Part shown: in pieces, positions 42,687-53,250 of the stretch
Position numbering within the stretch: the stretch's first letter is position 1
Layout: each line of letters opens with the position of its first letter
Assembly (NCBI RefSeq): GCF_003054555.1
Contig: NZ_CP026304.1
Coordinates: forward strand, 5,022,001-5,086,000
Direction: 5' to 3'
DNA: 64,000 bases
Origin: Streptomyces lunaelactis
GTDB lineage: Bacteria > Actinomycetota > Actinomycetes > Streptomycetales > Streptomycetaceae
Made by a program: the position numbers and the translations under genes
The notes under the pieces: generated by a model
What the model was told of the DNA's origin: nothing
The model's input: the letters and a program-made list of their open reading frames with translations, nothing else
The model's database searches: none

Positions 42687-44035
42687 TGACCATGGCACCT
42701 TCGATCAACGAGACGAGTCCCGAGAAGCTGCTCGCGCCGGTCCTCTCGGCATTCTGGGACGCACCGCAGAGCTGGACCCTGGAGACGTACAAGCGGCACG
42801 ACGGGTACGAGGGCCTCAAGAAGGCGCTCGCCATGTCGCCCGACGACCTCATCGCGTACGTCAAGGACTCCGGACTGCGCGGCCGGGGCGGGGCCGGCTT
42901 CCCCACCGGAATGAAGTGGCAGTTCATTCCGCAGGGCGACGGCAAGCCGCACTATCTCGTTGTCAACGCCGACGAGTCGGAGCCCGGGACCTGCAAGGAC
43001 ATCCCGCTCCTCTTCGCCAACCCGCATTCCCTCATCGAGGGGATCGTGATCGCCTGTTATGCTATCCGGTCGAACCATGCCTTCATCTATCTGCGCGGTG
43101 AAGTCGTCCCCGTACTGCGGCGGCTGCACGAAGCAGTGCGTGAGGCGTACGAAGCGGGTTTCCTCGGCAAGAACGTTCTCGGCAGCGGACTCGACCTCGA
43201 ACTCACCGTGCACGCGGGCGCGGGCGCGTACATCTGCGGTGAGGAGACCGCGCTGCTGGACTCGCTGGAGGGCCGGCGCGGACAGCCCCGGCTGCGACCC
43301 CCCTTCCCCGCGGTCGCCGGTCTCTACGCGTGCCCCACTGTGGTGAACAACGTCGAGTCCATCGCGTCCGTTCCCGCGATCCTTCATCGCGGCAAGGACT
43401 GGTTCAAGTCGATGGGCAGCGAGAAGTCCCCGGGCTTCACGCTCTACTCGCTCAGCGGCCATGTCACCAGCCCCGGCCAGTACGAGGCCCCGCTCGGCAT
43501 CACGCTGCGCCAGCTGCTCGACATGAGCGGCGGGATCAGGGCCGGGCACCGCCTCAAGTTCTGGACGCCGGGCGGCTCCTCGACCCCGATGTTCACCGAC
43601 GAGCACCTCGATGTGCCGCTGGACTACGAGGGCGTGGGCGCGGCCGGTTCGATGCTCGGCACCAAGGCGCTGCAGTGCTTCGACGAGACGACCTGTGTCG
43701 TACGGGCCGTCACGCGCTGGACCGAGTTCTACGCCCATGAGTCCTGCGGCAAGTGCACGCCCTGCCGCGAAGGCACGTACTGGCTCGTGCAGTTGTTGCG
43801 CGACATCGAGGCCGGCAAGGGCGTCATGTCCGACCTCGACAAGCTGGGCGACATCGCCGACAACATCAACGGCAAGTCCTTCTGCGCGCTGGGTGACGGA
43901 GCCGCGTCCCCGATCTTCTCCTCGCTCAAGTACTTCCGCGAGGAGTACGAGCAGCACATCACCGGCAAGGGCTGCCCCTTCGACCCCGCCAAGTCGACCG
44001 CCTGGGCCGACAAGCACCTGGAGGTGAACGCATGA
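42686..44035 (+). CDS. nuoF: NADH-quinone oxidoreductase subunit F
   Basis: 449 residues, 51-kDa subunit that binds NADH, FMN and cluster N3. [20 protein letters not shown] is the FMN/NADH site, [20 protein letters not shown] follows, and [13 protein letters not shown] carries three cluster cysteines with a fourth in [13 protein letters not shown] 42686 overlaps the TAA of nuoE; a second ATG two codons later is possible. Some codons around 43050-43100 are less GC-rich (TGT TAT GCT), a milder version of the nuoB tract. Confidence 0.97.
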   Translation: MTMAPSINETSPEKLLAPVLSAFWDAPQSWTLETYKRHDGYEGLKKALAMSPDDLIAYVKDSGLRGRGGAGFPTGMKWQFIPQGDGKPHYLVVNADESEPGTCKDIPLLFANPHSLIEGIVIACYAIRSNHAFIYLRGEVVPVLRRLHEAVREAYEAGFLGKNVLGSGLDLELTVHAGAGAYICGEETALLDSLEGRRGQPRLRPPFPAVAGLYACPTVVNNVESIASVPAILHRGKDWFKSMGSEKSPGFTLYSLSGHVTSPGQYEAPLGITLRQLLDMSGGIRAGHRLKFWTPGGSSTPMFTDEHLDVPLDYEGVGAAGSMLGTKALQCFDETTCVVRAVTRWTEFYAHESCGKCTPCREGTYWLVQLLRDIEAGKGVMSDLDKLGDIADNINGKSFCALGDGAASPIFSSLKYFREEYEQHITGKGCPFDPAKSTAWADKHLEVNA

Positions 44036-46557
44036 CCGTCACGACAAGTGGCGCTCCCTCCGGAGGCGGCGAGGCTGCCGTTCCGCCGGAGGATCTCGTC
44101 TCGCTGACGATCGACGGCATCGAGATCTCCGTCCCCAAGGGGACGCTGGTCATCCGGGCCGCCGAGCTGCTCGGCATCGAGATCCCGCGGTTCTGCGACC
44201 ACCCCCTCCTCGACCCGGCCGGCGCCTGCCGCCAGTGCATCGTCGAGGTCGAGGGCCAGCGCAAGCCGATGGCCTCCTGCACCATCACCTGCACCGACGG
44301 AATGGTCGTCAAGTCGCAGCTCACCTCGCCGGTCGCCGAGAAGGCCCAGCGCGGAGTGATGGAGCTGCTGCTGATCAACCACCCGCTGGACTGCCCGGTC
44401 TGCGACAAGGGCGGCGAGTGCCCCCTGCAGAACCAGGCCATGCAGGTCGGCGACCCGGACACCCGCTTCGAGGGCAGGAAGCGCACGTTCCAGAAGCCGG
44501 TGCCGATCTCCACACAGGTGCTGCTCGACCGTGAGCGGTGCGTGCTCTGCGCCCGCTGCACCCGCTTCTCCAACCAGGTCGCGGGCGACCCGATGATCGA
44601 GCTGCTCGAGCGGGGCGCGCTCCAGCAGGTCGGTACCGGCGAGGGCGACCCCTTCGAGTCGTACTTCTCCGGCAACACCATCCAGATCTGCCCGGTGGGC
44701 GCGCTGACCTCGGCGGCGTACCGATTCCGCTCCCGCCCCTTCGACCTGGTCTCCTCGCCGAGCGTCTGCGAGCACTGCGCGGGCGGCTGCGCGACCCGCA
44801 CCGACCACCGGCGCGGCAAGGTCATGCGGCGCCTCGCGGCGGAGGATCCCGAGGTCAACGAGGAGTGGTTGTGCGACAAGGGGCGCTTCGGCTTCCGCTA
44901 CGCGCAGAAGCCGGACCGGCTCACCACTCCGCTCGTACGCAATGACGAGGGCGTCCTGGAGCCGGCGAGCTGGCCCGAGGCGCTTCAGGCGGCGGCCCGC
45001 GGGCTGAGCGCGGCCCGCGGCCGGGCCGGTGTCCTGGTGGGCGGCCGGCTGACCGTCGAGGACTCCTACGCGTACGCCAAGTTCGCGCGGGTCGCCCTCG
45101 ACACCAACGACGTCGACTTCCGGGCGCGTGTGCACAGCGGCGAGGAGGCCGACTTCCTGGCCGCCCGCGTCGCCGGGCACGGCCGCGATCTGGACGGCGG
45201 GGGCGTCACGTACACCTCCCTGGAGAAGGCCCCGGCCGTACTGCTGGCCGGGTTCGAGTCCGAGGAGGAAGCGCCCGGCGTCTTCCTGCGGCTGCGCAAG
45301 GCGCACCGCAAGCACGGCCAGCGCACCTTCGCGCTGGCCACCCACGCCACCCGCGGCCTGACGAAGGCGGGCGGCACGCTGCTCCCGACCGCCCCCGGCA
45401 CCGAGACCGAGTGGCTGACCGCGTTGGCTCAAGAGGGACTGAGCGGCGGTGTCGCTCTGGAGGGCGACGGCGCGAAGGCGGCCGAGGCGCTGCGCACCGA
45501 AGGCGCGGTGATCGTGGTCGGTGAGCGGCTCGCGGCCGTACCCGGCGGACTCACCGCCGCCGTACGGGCAGCGACCGCGACCGGCGCGCAGCTGGTGTGG
45601 ATCCCGCGCAGGGCGGGTGAGCGCGGCGCCATCGAGGCGGGCGCGATCCCCTCGCTGCTGCCGGGCGGCCGTCCGGCCACCGATCCGCGGGCCCGCGAGG
45701 AGACCGCGGCGGCCTGGCGCGTACGCGAACTCCCGCACCGCTACGGCCGCGACACCGGCCAGATCGTCGAGGCCGCGGCCACCGGCGAACTGGGCGCGCT
45801 GCTGGTGGCGGGCGTCGAGGTCGCGGACCTGCCCGACCCGGCACGCGCGCGTGAAGCGCTCGACGCGGTCGGCTTCCTGGTCTCGCTGGAGCTGCGGCCG
45901 AGCGCGGTCACCGAACGGGCGGACGTGGTCTTCCCGGTCGCGGCCGTCGCCGAGAAGCCGGGCACCTTCCTCAACTGGGAGGGCAGGGCAAGGCCGTTCG
46001 AGGCCGCGCTCAAGCCCGAGCAGATGACGCGCCGCCTGGCGCCGGCCGACGCGCGGGTGCTGCACATGCTCGCGGACGCGCTCGACGTCAGCTTCGGACT
46101 GCCGGACCTCAAGTCCGTACGCAAGGAGCTCGACCGGCTCGGCGGCTGGGACGGCCCCCGGGCCACCGAGCCGCTGGAGTCCGTGGGCACCCTGCCCCGC
46201 CCGGGCGAGGGCGAGGCGGTACTCGCCGGACACCGGATGCTGCTCGACCAGGGTCTGCTCCAGCAGGGCGACGAGGCACTGGCGGGTACGCGCCACGCGG
46301 CCGTCGCCCGGCTCTCCGCGACGACGGCGGCCGAGACGGGGGTCAAGGACGGCGACGTCCTGGCCGTCAGCGGCCCCGCCGGCGCGGTCCGGCTCCCGCT
46401 CCAGGTGAGCGAGATGCCCGACCGGGTGGTGTGGCTGCCGCTGAACTCCGTGGGCGGCGGCGTCACTTCCGACACCGGAGCCGTCCCCGGACAGCTGGTC
46501 CGCATCGGCCCGGCGGCTCCGGAGGCCACCGCCACGGACGCGGAGGTTCAGTCGTGA
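44032..46557 (+). CDS. nuoG: NADH-quinone oxidoreductase subunit G
   Basis: 841 residues. It carries several clusters: [2Fe-2S] ([20 protein letters not shown]), [15 protein letters not shown], the ferredoxin-like [18 protein letters not shown] with ICPVGALTS, and the molybdopterin-oxidoreductase-like [11 protein letters not shown], which holds the extra N7-type cysteines. The C-terminal molybdopterin fold is likely degenerate, as in other NuoG. Overlaps nuoF by ATGA. Its stop overlaps the GTG of a 27-residue ORF. Confidence 0.97.
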   Translation: MTVTTSGAPSGGGEAAVPPEDLVSLTIDGIEISVPKGTLVIRAAELLGIEIPRFCDHPLLDPAGACRQCIVEVEGQRKPMASCTITCTDGMVVKSQLTSPVAEKAQRGVMELLLINHPLDCPVCDKGGECPLQNQAMQVGDPDTRFEGRKRTFQKPVPISTQVLLDRERCVLCARCTRFSNQVAGDPMIELLERGALQQVGTGEGDPFESYFSGNTIQICPVGALTSAAYRFRSRPFDLVSSPSVCEHCAGGCATRTDHRRGKVMRRLAAEDPEVNEEWLCDKGRFGFRYAQKPDRLTTPLVRNDEGVLEPASWPEALQAAARGLSAARGRAGVLVGGRLTVEDSYAYAKFARVALDTNDVDFRARVHSGEEADFLAARVAGHGRDLDGGGVTYTSLEKAPAVLLAGFESEEEAPGVFLRLRKAHRKHGQRTFALATHATRGLTKAGGTLLPTAPGTETEWLTALAQEGLSGGVALEGDGAKAAEALRTEGAVIVVGERLAAVPGGLTAAVRAATATGAQLVWIPRRAGERGAIEAGAIPSLLPGGRPATDPRAREETAAAWRVRELPHRYGRDTGQIVEAAATGELGALLVAGVEVADLPDPARAREALDAVGFLVSLELRPSAVTERADVVFPVAAVAEKPGTFLNWEGRARPFEAALKPEQMTRRLAPADARVLHMLADALDVSFGLPDLKSVRKELDRLGGWDGPRATEPLESVGTLPRPGEGEAVLAGHRMLLDQGLLQQGDEALAGTRHAAVARLSATTAAETGVKDGDVLAVSGPAGAVRLPLQVSEMPDRVVWLPLNSVGGGVTSDTGAVPGQLVRIGPAAPEATATDAEVQS

Positions 46558-46637
46558 CCGCCCTCACCGCCCGCCTTGAGGCGGCCGTACAGCCGGGCGC
46601 AGCACCGGCCACCCCCGTATCGGAGGTGCGAGCATGA
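46554..46637 (+). CDS. 27-residue coupled ORF between nuoG and nuoH
   Basis: GTG 46554 overlaps the nuoG TGA (GTGA), with GGAGG 10 bases upstream. The ORF ([20 protein letters not shown], then PVSEVRA) ends in a TGA that overlaps the nuoH ATG. A second GGAGG lies in its last codons for nuoH. It may be a real micro-subunit, or only a translated spacer that carries ribosomes across the gap. Its Ala/Pro-rich make-up argues against a folded domain. Confidence 0.45.
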   Translation: MTALTARLEAAVQPGAAPATPVSEVRA

Positions 46638-48067
46638 CCCTCGCTCATTTCGCCGAAGCGCAGCGGAGCGTCCTGGCCGCTGAGGATCTCTCGATGTTCG
46701 GGACCGACCCCTGGTGGCTCGTCGTCATCAAGGCCGTGTTCTGCTTCGCCTTCCTGATGATCACCGTGCTCTTCTCCATCGTGTGGGAGCGCAAGGTCGT
46801 CGCCTGGATGCAGCTGCGCATCGGCCCCAACCGGCACGGCCCCTGGGGCATGCTCCAGTCCCTCGCCGACGGCATCAAGCTGATGCTGAAGGAAGACGTC
46901 ATCGTCAAGCGCGCGGACAAGATCGTCTACGTCCTCGCGCCGATCATCGCCGCAGTACCGGCGTTCATGGCGATCGCGGTGATCCCCTTCGGACCGGCCG
47001 GCAACGAGGTCTCGATCTTCGGCCACCGCACCACGATGCAGCTCACCGACCTGCCGATCGCGATGCTCTACGTCCTCGCGATCGCCTCCGTCGGCATCTA
47101 CGGCATCGTGCTCGCCGGCTGGTCGTCGGGCTCGACGTATCCGCTGCTCGGCGGCCTGAGGTCCTGCGCGCAGATGATCTCCTACGAGATCGCGATGGGC
47201 GCGGCCTTCGCCTCGGTCTTCCTCTACTCCGGGTCGATGTCGACCTCGGCGATCGTGGAGGCGCAGGCTGACCGCTGGTACATCATCCTGCTGCCGGTCT
47301 CCTTCATCATCTACATCATCACGATGGTGGGCGAGACCAACCGCGCCCCCTTCGACATGCCGGAGTCCGAGGGCGACCTGGTCGGCGGCTTCAACACCGA
47401 GTACAGCTCGATCAAGTTCGCGATGTTCATGCTGGCCGAGTACGTCAACATGGTCACCGTCTCGGCGGTCTCGGTCACCCTCTTCCTGGGCGGCTGGCGG
47501 GCCCCGTACCCCATCTCCACCTTCTGGGAGGGCGCGAACCACGGCTGGTGGCCGATGCTCTGGTTCGTCATCAAGGTCCAGCTGCTGCTGTTCTTCTTCA
47601 TCTGGCTGCGCGGCACACTGCCCCGTGTCCGCTACGACCAGCTGATGAAGCTCGGCTGGAAGGTCCTGATCCCGGTATCGGTGGTCTGGCTGATGCTGGT
47701 GGCGACCGTACGGGCGCTGCGGAACGAGAACTACGACTTCCAGCAGATCGTGCTCTACGTCGGCGGCGCGGTGATCGCGGTGCTGCTGCTCTCCTTCGTC
47801 GCCGACATGTTCCGCGGCAAGAAGGAGAAGGAGGCGGAGGCCGAGGCCGCGAAGGCGGAGCCCGCGGCCTTCGACCCGATGGCGGGCGGATTCCCCGTAC
47901 CGCCGCTGCCCGGGCAGGAGTTGCCGCCCGTGCCGCGCAGGCGGCCGCGCCGTGAGCGCGAGTTGATTGTCAGTGGCGGCCCCGGCAGCGACATTTCCGG
48001 GGGCGACCCCCGAACCCCCGGAGCGAGTGACCGTCCCAGTGACGGAAAGGAGGCTGACGGTGTCTGA
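46634..48067 (+). CDS. nuoH: NADH-quinone oxidoreductase subunit H
   Basis: 477 residues, the membrane subunit that joins the quinone cavity to the proton pumps. Eight membrane helices; conserved blocks include [36 protein letters not shown] and [20 protein letters not shown] with [19 protein letters not shown] hydrophilic tail of about 80 residues ([20 protein letters not shown] and on) exceeds the usual length and is probably a lineage addition. Its end overlaps nuoI by 8 bases. Confidence 0.97.
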   Translation: MTLAHFAEAQRSVLAAEDLSMFGTDPWWLVVIKAVFCFAFLMITVLFSIVWERKVVAWMQLRIGPNRHGPWGMLQSLADGIKLMLKEDVIVKRADKIVYVLAPIIAAVPAFMAIAVIPFGPAGNEVSIFGHRTTMQLTDLPIAMLYVLAIASVGIYGIVLAGWSSGSTYPLLGGLRSCAQMISYEIAMGAAFASVFLYSGSMSTSAIVEAQADRWYIILLPVSFIIYIITMVGETNRAPFDMPESEGDLVGGFNTEYSSIKFAMFMLAEYVNMVTVSAVSVTLFLGGWRAPYPISTFWEGANHGWWPMLWFVIKVQLLLFFFIWLRGTLPRVRYDQLMKLGWKVLIPVSVVWLMLVATVRALRNENYDFQQIVLYVGGAVIAVLLLSFVADMFRGKKEKEAEAEAAKAEPAAFDPMAGGFPVPPLPGQELPPVPRRRPRRERELIVSGGPGSDISGGDPRTPGASDRPSDGKEADGV

Positions 48068-48647
48068 GGAATCCGAGGGCAGGTTCCAGAATCCGGTCGC
48101 CGGCTTCGGCGTGACCTTCAAGGCCATGTTCAAGAAGCGGCTGACCGAGCAGTACCCGGAGCAGCAGAAGGTCACGGCGCCGCGCTTCCACGGCCGCCAT
48201 CAGCTCAACCGCCATCCGGACGGGCTCGAGAAGTGCATCGGCTGTGAGCTGTGCGCCTGGGCCTGTCCGGCGGACGCGATCTATGTGGAGGGCGCGGACA
48301 ACACCGAGGAGGAGCGCTACTCCCCGGGCGAGCGGTACGGCCGCGTCTACCAGATCAACTACGCCCGCTGCATTCTGTGCGGACTGTGCATCGAGGCCTG
48401 CCCGACACGGGCGCTGACGATGACGAACGAGTTCGAACTGGCCGACAGCAGCCGCGAGAACCTCATCTATACGAAGGAGCAGCTGCTCGCCGGCCTCGAA
48501 GAGGGCATGGTCGACTCCCCGCACTCGATCTTCCCGGGCACGGACGAGCAGGACTACTACCGGGGCCTGGTCACCGAGGCCGCTCCCGGCACGGTCCAGC
48601 AGGTCGCCGTCTCCAAGGGGGAGAAGGGTGAGGAGGTGGACGTATGA
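48060..48647 (+). CDS. nuoI: NADH-quinone oxidoreductase subunit I
   Basis: 195 residues, ferredoxin-like subunit with clusters N6a and N6b. The two motifs are [16 protein letters not shown] and [19 protein letters not shown] 48060 is chosen for its ribosome binding site GGAAAGGAGG, although it lies inside the nuoH 3' end; the longer open frame is within nuoH. Confidence 0.97.
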   Translation: MSEESEGRFQNPVAGFGVTFKAMFKKRLTEQYPEQQKVTAPRFHGRHQLNRHPDGLEKCIGCELCAWACPADAIYVEGADNTEEERYSPGERYGRVYQINYARCILCGLCIEACPTRALTMTNEFELADSSRENLIYTKEQLLAGLEEGMVDSPHSIFPGTDEQDYYRGLVTEAAPGTVQQVAVSKGEKGEEVDV

Positions 48648-49471
48648 ACACGCTTGCCGCTGCCACCACTTCGACGCCTGAGGCTTGGCAGTTCTGGATC
48701 CTCGGTCCCGTCGCCGTCATCGGGGCGCTCTGCACGATCCTGATGAAGCGGGCCGTGCACAGCGCGCTGTGCCTCGCCGTGACCATGATCATCCTGGCGG
48801 TCTTCTACCTCGCCAACGGGGCGTACTTCCTGGGCGTCGTCCAGATCGTCGTCTACACCGGCGCGATCATGATGCTGTTCCTCTTTGTCGTCATGCTGGT
48901 CGGCGTCACCGCGGCCGACTCCCTCAAGGAGACGCTGAAGGGCCAGCGCTGGCTGGCCGCGGCCTGCGGGCTCGGCTTCGGTGTGCTGCTCATCGCCGGT
49001 ATCGGCAACGCCTCGCTGAACACCTTCAACGGTCTGACCGCCGCGAACAGCGCGAACGGCGGCAACGTCGAGGGACTCGCGGCGCTGATCTTCACCAAGT
49101 ACGTCTTCGCCTTCGAGATCACCGGCGCGCTGCTGATCACCGCGGCCGTCGGCGCGATGGTGCTCACCCACCGGGAGCGCACCGAGCGGGCCAAGACCCA
49201 GCGGGAGATGTCCGAGGAGCGCGTACGCGGGAAGCACCTGCCCCCGCTGCCCGCGCCCGGTGTCTACGCCCGGCACAACGCCGTGGACATCGCCGGTCTG
49301 CTGCCGGACGGCACGCCGTCCGAGCTCACCGTCATGCACACACTGCGGGAGCGGGGCCAGATCCGCGATGTGTCGGACGAGGCGCTGGCCGACCTCAAGG
49401 CGCTCGAGCAGCGCTCGGAGGACCGGCTCGGCCGTGACCACGATGGGCACGAAGAGGAGGCCACGCGGTGA
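48644..49471 (+). CDS. nuoJ: NADH-quinone oxidoreductase subunit J
   Basis: 275 residues, five membrane helices in the first 170. The typical block [20 protein letters not shown] with [16 protein letters not shown] holds the pi-bulge helix important in coupling. The C-terminal ~100 residues are hydrophilic (from [20 protein letters not shown]), longer than in many bacteria. Overlaps nuoI by ATGA. Confidence 0.95.
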   Translation: MNTLAAATTSTPEAWQFWILGPVAVIGALCTILMKRAVHSALCLAVTMIILAVFYLANGAYFLGVVQIVVYTGAIMMLFLFVVMLVGVTAADSLKETLKGQRWLAAACGLGFGVLLIAGIGNASLNTFNGLTAANSANGGNVEGLAALIFTKYVFAFEITGALLITAAVGAMVLTHRERTERAKTQREMSEERVRGKHLPPLPAPGVYARHNAVDIAGLLPDGTPSELTVMHTLRERGQIRDVSDEALADLKALEQRSEDRLGRDHDGHEEEATR

Positions 49472-49767
49472 ATCCCGTCAACTATCTGTATCTCGCGGCG
49501 CTGTTGTTCACCATCGGCGCGGCCGGGGTGCTGATCCGGCGGAACGCGATCGTCGTCTTCATGTGCGTCGAGCTGATGCTCAATGCCTGCAACCTCGTGT
49601 TCGTCGCCTTCTCCCGGATGCACGGCAACCTCGACGGCCAGGTCATCGCCTTCTTCACGATGGTCGTCGCCGCCGCGGAAGTCGTCGTCGGGCTCGCGAT
49701 CATCGTGTCGCTGTTCCGTTCCCGCCACTCGGCCTCGGTCGACGACGCCAGCCTGATGAAGCTGTAA
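49468..49767 (+). CDS. nuoK: NADH-quinone oxidoreductase subunit K
   Basis: 99 residues, three membrane helices, homologous to MrpC-type antiporter subunits. The two buried glutamates of the proton path are in [15 protein letters not shown] and [18 protein letters not shown] start overlapping nuoJ by 4 bases. Confidence 0.97.
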   Translation: MNPVNYLYLAALLFTIGAAGVLIRRNAIVVFMCVELMLNACNLVFVAFSRMHGNLDGQVIAFFTMVVAAAEVVVGLAIIVSLFRSRHSASVDDASLMKL

Positions 49768-49781
49768 GGGGTCGCTGAATC

Positions 49782-51677
49782 GTGGAGAACCTGATTGCGC
49801 TGCTCGTCGCGGCGCCTTTGCTCGGAGCGGCGGTACTGCTGTGCGGCGGCCGGCGGCTCGACCGCGTCGGCCACTGGGTCGGCACCCTGCTCGCGGCCGC
49901 GTCGTTCGTGCTCGGCGCGGTGCTCTTCATCAACATGCTCGGCAAGGGCGCGGAGGAACGCGCCCTGCACAGCACGCTGTACACCTGGATCCCTGTCGAG
50001 AGTTTCCAGGCGGACGTGGCCTTCCAGCTCGACCAGCTGTCGATGACCTTCGTCCTGCTGATCACCGGTGTGGGCACGCTGATCCACATCTATTCCATCG
50101 GGTACATGGAGCACGACGAGCGGCGCCGCCGCTTCTTCGGCTATCTGAACCTGTTCCTCGCGGCGATGCTGCTGCTGGTTGTCGCCGACAACTACCTCCT
50201 GCTGTACGTCGGCTGGGAGGGCGTCGGCCTCGCCTCGTATCTGCTGATCGGCTTCTGGCAGCACAAGCCCAGCGCGGCCACGGCGGCCAAGAAGGCCTTC
50301 CTGGTCAACCGCGTCGGCGACATGGGTCTGTCGATCGCGATCATGCTGATGTTCACCACCTTCGGGACCTTCACCTTCGGCCCGGTGCTGGGGTCGACCG
50401 GTGAGGTGAGCGAGGGCAAGCTGACGGCCATCGGCCTGTTGCTGTTGCTCGCGGCGTGCGGCAAGTCCGCACAGGTCCCGCTGCAGTCCTGGCTCGGGGA
50501 CGCGATGGAGGGCCCGACTCCGGTCTCGGCCCTGATCCACGCGGCGACCATGGTGACCGCCGGTGTGTACCTGATCGTCCGGTCCGGCGCGATCTTCAAC
50601 GGCGCACCGGATGCGCAGGTGGCGGTCGTGACCGTCGGCGCGGTGACGCTCCTCTTCGGTGCGATCGTCGGTTGCGCGAAGGACGACATCAAGAAGGCGC
50701 TGGCCGGTTCGACGATGTCGCAGATCGGCTACATGATCCTGGCGGCCGGACTCGGTCCGATCGGCTACGTCTTCGCGATCATGCACCTGGTGACGCACGG
50801 CTTCTTCAAGGCCGGGCTGTTCCTGGGGGCCGGTTCGGTCATGCACGGCATGAACGACGAGGTCGACATGCGCAAGTACGGCGGCCTGCGGAAGTACATG
50901 CCGGTCACCTTCGTCACCTTCGGTCTCGGCTATCTGGCCATCATCGGCTTCCCGGGTCTGTCCGGCTTCTTCTCCAAGGACAAGATCATCGAGGCGGCCT
51001 TCGCCAAGGGCGGCACTGAGGGCTGGATCCTGGGCGGCGCGGCCATGCTGGGCGCGGCCATCACCGCGTTCTACATGACCCGCGTGATGCTGATGACCTT
51101 CTTCGGCGAGAAGCGCTGGCAGCCCGATGCCGAAGGCCACGAGCCGCATCCGCACGAGTCCCCGAAGTCGATGACCATCCCCATGATCATCCTCGCCTTC
51201 GGTTCGGTCTTCGCCGGTGGCTTCTTCAGCATCGGCGACCGGTTCCTGCACTGGCTGGAGCCCGTCACCGGGTTCGACCACGGGCACTCCCCGCTCAGCG
51301 CGGCCACCGTCACCGGCGCCACCATGGTCGTCCTGGTGATCGGAGTCGCCATCGCCTGGGGGATGTACGGACGCAGGCCGGTCCCCGTCACCGCGCCGCG
51401 CGGTTCGGTGCTCACCCGGGCCGCCCGCCGCGATCTCCTCCAGGACGACTTCAACCATGTGGTCCTGGTCCGCGGCGGCGAGCACCTCACCCGCTCCCTG
51501 GTCTACGTCGACCACACCCTGGTCGACGGAGTGGTCAACGGCACGGCGGCCTCGTTCGGCGGTCTCTCGGGCCGGCTGCGCAAACTGCAGAACGGCTACG
51601 CCCGCTCCTACGCGGTCTCGATGTTCGGCGGTACGGCGATCATCATCGCCGCGACCCTGCTGATGAGGGCGGTCTGA
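49782..51677 (+). CDS. nuoL: NADH-quinone oxidoreductase subunit L
   Basis: 631 residues, distal proton-pumping subunit with antiporter fold. Landmarks are [38 protein letters not shown] with [13 protein letters not shown], and the long amphipathic lateral helix near the C-terminus. GTG start 14 bases after nuoK. Confidence 0.97.
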   Translation: MENLIALLVAAPLLGAAVLLCGGRRLDRVGHWVGTLLAAASFVLGAVLFINMLGKGAEERALHSTLYTWIPVESFQADVAFQLDQLSMTFVLLITGVGTLIHIYSIGYMEHDERRRRFFGYLNLFLAAMLLLVVADNYLLLYVGWEGVGLASYLLIGFWQHKPSAATAAKKAFLVNRVGDMGLSIAIMLMFTTFGTFTFGPVLGSTGEVSEGKLTAIGLLLLLAACGKSAQVPLQSWLGDAMEGPTPVSALIHAATMVTAGVYLIVRSGAIFNGAPDAQVAVVTVGAVTLLFGAIVGCAKDDIKKALAGSTMSQIGYMILAAGLGPIGYVFAIMHLVTHGFFKAGLFLGAGSVMHGMNDEVDMRKYGGLRKYMPVTFVTFGLGYLAIIGFPGLSGFFSKDKIIEAAFAKGGTEGWILGGAAMLGAAITAFYMTRVMLMTFFGEKRWQPDAEGHEPHPHESPKSMTIPMIILAFGSVFAGGFFSIGDRFLHWLEPVTGFDHGHSPLSAATVTGATMVVLVIGVAIAWGMYGRRPVPVTAPRGSVLTRAARRDLLQDDFNHVVLVRGGEHLTRSLVYVDHTLVDGVVNGTAASFGGLSGRLRKLQNGYARSYAVSMFGGTAIIIAATLLMRAV

Positions 51678-51678
51678 C

Positions 51679-53250
51679 ATGTCCTTCCCACTCCTGACGG
51701 CGACAGCGGCGATCCCGGCGGTCGGCGCCATCGTCACCGCCGCCGTCCCGGCCGCGAGGCGCACCGCCGCCAAGTGGCTGGCGCTGCTCTTCTCGCTCGC
51801 CACACTCGTACTGGCCGCGATCGTGCTCGTACGGTTCGAGCCCGGCGGCGACCGCTACCAGCTCACCGAATCCCACGCCTGGATCAAGGACTTCGGTGTC
51901 CGGTACGAACTGGGCGTGGACGGTATCGGGGTCGCGCTGATGGCGCTGACCGCTCTGCTGATCCCCTTTGTGATCCTGGCGGGCTGGCACGACGCCGATC
52001 CGCTGGAGACCAAGTCCTCGCGCTGGCGGCCGACTCAGGGCTTCTTCGCCCTGATCCTCGCCGTCGAGGCGATGGTGATCCTCTCCTTCGAGGCCACCGA
52101 CGTCTTCCTCTTCTACGTCCTCTTCGAAGCCATGCTCATCCCGATGTACTTCCTCATCGGCGGCTTCGGGGACCGGGCCCATGCGGGCAGCGACGAGAAC
52201 GCCGCGGCCCAACGGTCGTACGCCGCCGTGAAGTTCCTGCTCTACAACCTGGTCGGCGGACTGATCATGCTGGCCGCCGTCATCGGGCTCTATGTCGTCG
52301 CGGGGAGCTTCTCACTCACCGAGATCGCCGACGCGCGGGCGAGCGGCTCGCTGGACATGGCGACCAACACCGAGCGGCTGCTCTTCCTCGGCTTCTTCTT
52401 CGCCTTCGCGGTGAAGGCGCCACTGTGGCCGCTGCACACCTGGCTGCCCAACGCCATGGGTGAGGCGACCGCCCCGGTCGCCGTGCTGATCACCGCGGTC
52501 GTCGACAAGGTCGGCACCTTCGCGATGCTGCGCTTCTGCCTCCAGCTGTTCCCGGAGGCGAGCAAGTGGGCGACGCCCGTCATCCTCGTACTGGCGCTGA
52601 TCAGCATCGTCTACGGGGCGCTGCTCGCGGTCGGCCAGCGCGACATCAAGCGGCTGATCGCGTACGCGTCGATCTCGCACTTCGGCTTCATCGTCCTGGG
52701 CATCTTCGCGATGACCAGCCAGGGTCAGTCGGGCGCGACGCTCTACATGGTCAACCACGGGATCTCGACCGCCGCGCTGATGCTGGTGGCCGGCTTCCTG
52801 ATCTCCCGGCGCGGCTCGCGGCTCATCGCGGACTACGGCGGGGTGCAGAAGGTCGCCCCGGTGCTCGCCGGCACCTTCCTGATCGGCGGTCTGGCCACGC
52901 TCTCACTGCCGGGCCTCGCGCCCTTCGTGAGTGAATTCCTGGTCCTGGTCGGCACGTACGCGCGCTATCCGGTGGCCGGGATCATCGCGACCACCGGCAT
53001 CGTGCTCGCCGCGCTGTACACCCTCGTCCTCTACCAGCGGACGATGACAGGCCCGGTGAAGGCCGAGGTGCGGGAGATGCCGGACCTCAAGGGCCGTGAG
53101 CTGGTGGTGGTGGCCCCGCTGATCGCGCTGCTGCTCTTCCTCGGCGTCTTCCCGAAGCCGCTGACCGACATCGTCAACCCGGCGGTGGAGCACACCATGT
53201 CCGACGTCCAGAAGACGGACCCCCAGCCCGAGGTGGAGGCGGCCAAGTGA
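51679..53250 (+). CDS. nuoM: NADH-quinone oxidoreductase subunit M
   Basis: 523 residues, antiporter-like proton pump. FYVLFEAMLIPMYFLIGGFG carries the conserved membrane Glu; PLWPLHTWLPNAMGEATAPV and KRLIAYASISHFGFIVLGIF are typical of NuoM. ATG one base after the nuoL stop. Confidence 0.97.
   Translation: MSFPLLTATAAIPAVGAIVTAAVPAARRTAAKWLALLFSLATLVLAAIVLVRFEPGGDRYQLTESHAWIKDFGVRYELGVDGIGVALMALTALLIPFVILAGWHDADPLETKSSRWRPTQGFFALILAVEAMVILSFEATDVFLFYVLFEAMLIPMYFLIGGFGDRAHAGSDENAAAQRSYAAVKFLLYNLVGGLIMLAAVIGLYVVAGSFSLTEIADARASGSLDMATNTERLLFLGFFFAFAVKAPLWPLHTWLPNAMGEATAPVAVLITAVVDKVGTFAMLRFCLQLFPEASKWATPVILVLALISIVYGALLAVGQRDIKRLIAYASISHFGFIVLGIFAMTSQGQSGATLYMVNHGISTAALMLVAGFLISRRGSRLIADYGGVQKVAPVLAGTFLIGGLATLSLPGLAPFVSEFLVLVGTYARYPVAGIIATTGIVLAALYTLVLYQRTMTGPVKAEVREMPDLKGRELVVVAPLIALLLFLGVFPKPLTDIVNPAVEHTMSDVQKTDPQPEVEAAK

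Noticed and set aside
43729..46296. An 855-codon minus-strand open frame across nuoG
   Set aside because: Shadow of nuoG; composition is Arg/Gly/Leu/Asp-rich without recognisable features.
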